Positions 13,180 through 13,188 of a DNA stretch of 13,188 nt are shown here, piece by piece. The DNA comes from Anaerolineales bacterium (GTDB lineage: Bacteria; Chloroflexota; Anaerolineae; Anaerolineales; UBA6663). Under the pieces are notes generated by a model. That model did no database searches. It saw nothing but the letters and a program-made list of their open reading frames with translations, and had not been told where the DNA came from. Both the position numbers and the translations under genes were made by a program. Each line of letters opens with the position of its first letter. Position 1 is the stretch's first letter. The stretch spans positions 1 to 13,188 of the forward strand of contig JAEURL010000407.1 in the NCBI GenBank assembly GCA_016789165.1, in the 5' to 3' direction.

Positions 13180-13188
13180 GCGGCGCGG

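Noticed and set aside
1..13188. CRISPR arrays, insertion sequences, prophage or integrase sites
   Set aside because: No regularly spaced direct repeats, transposase or integrase motifs were found. The tRNA-Gly gene shows no duplicated 3' end nearby that would mark an integrated element.

Overview
This is a GC-rich bacterial chromosomal window, most plausibly from a Chloroflexota member of the Anaerolineae type. That placement is an inference. It rests on base composition, a CIRCE-controlled groESL operon, GAF-rich two-component proteins, a lipoprotein class B penicillin-binding protein and a LipB with an extra loop. No rRNA or other phylogenetic marker is present. I see no mobile element, prophage or CRISPR array, and the gene content looks like core chromosome.

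Left part (1-4242, minus strand). Five tightly packed genes look like one transcription unit, read right to left: an HD-GYP response regulator, a dienelactone-hydrolase-type alpha/beta hydrolase, lipB (octanoyltransferase), an NAD(P)-dependent epimerase/reductase, and an aldo/keto reductase that runs off the left edge. Gaps are 37, 1, 10 and 22 nt. A 182-bp divergent intergenic region separates this unit from a plus-strand gene for a lipoprotein class B PBP with a MecA-like N-terminal domain (4425-6680).

Middle part (6681-7513). A 365-bp gene-free stretch holds several strong inverted repeats, including one of 12 perfect bp and one RNA stem of 16 bp. It precedes a 68-codon gene of unknown function with a perfect Shine-Dalgarno. 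A tRNA-Gly(TCC) follows on the minus strand with its own -10 box and a very long-stemmed terminator. Divergent from the tRNA is an apparently leaderless promoter for the next gene.

Right part (7514-13188, plus strand). Two signalling genes come first. The first encodes a receiver-GAF-HisKA-like protein whose phosphoacceptor Asp and His are both replaced (Ala57, Leu342). The second encodes an intact receiver-GAF-PAS-HisKA-HATPase kinase. The dead protein beside a live kinase of matching layout is the most interesting observation in the window. Next is the groES-groEL operon, with a consensus sigma-70 promoter bracketed by a perfect CIRCE downstream and a degenerate CIRCE upstream, and closed by a strong intrinsic terminator. 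The window ends with a complete 64-aa PspC-domain membrane protein. The right part is therefore rich in stress and signalling functions.
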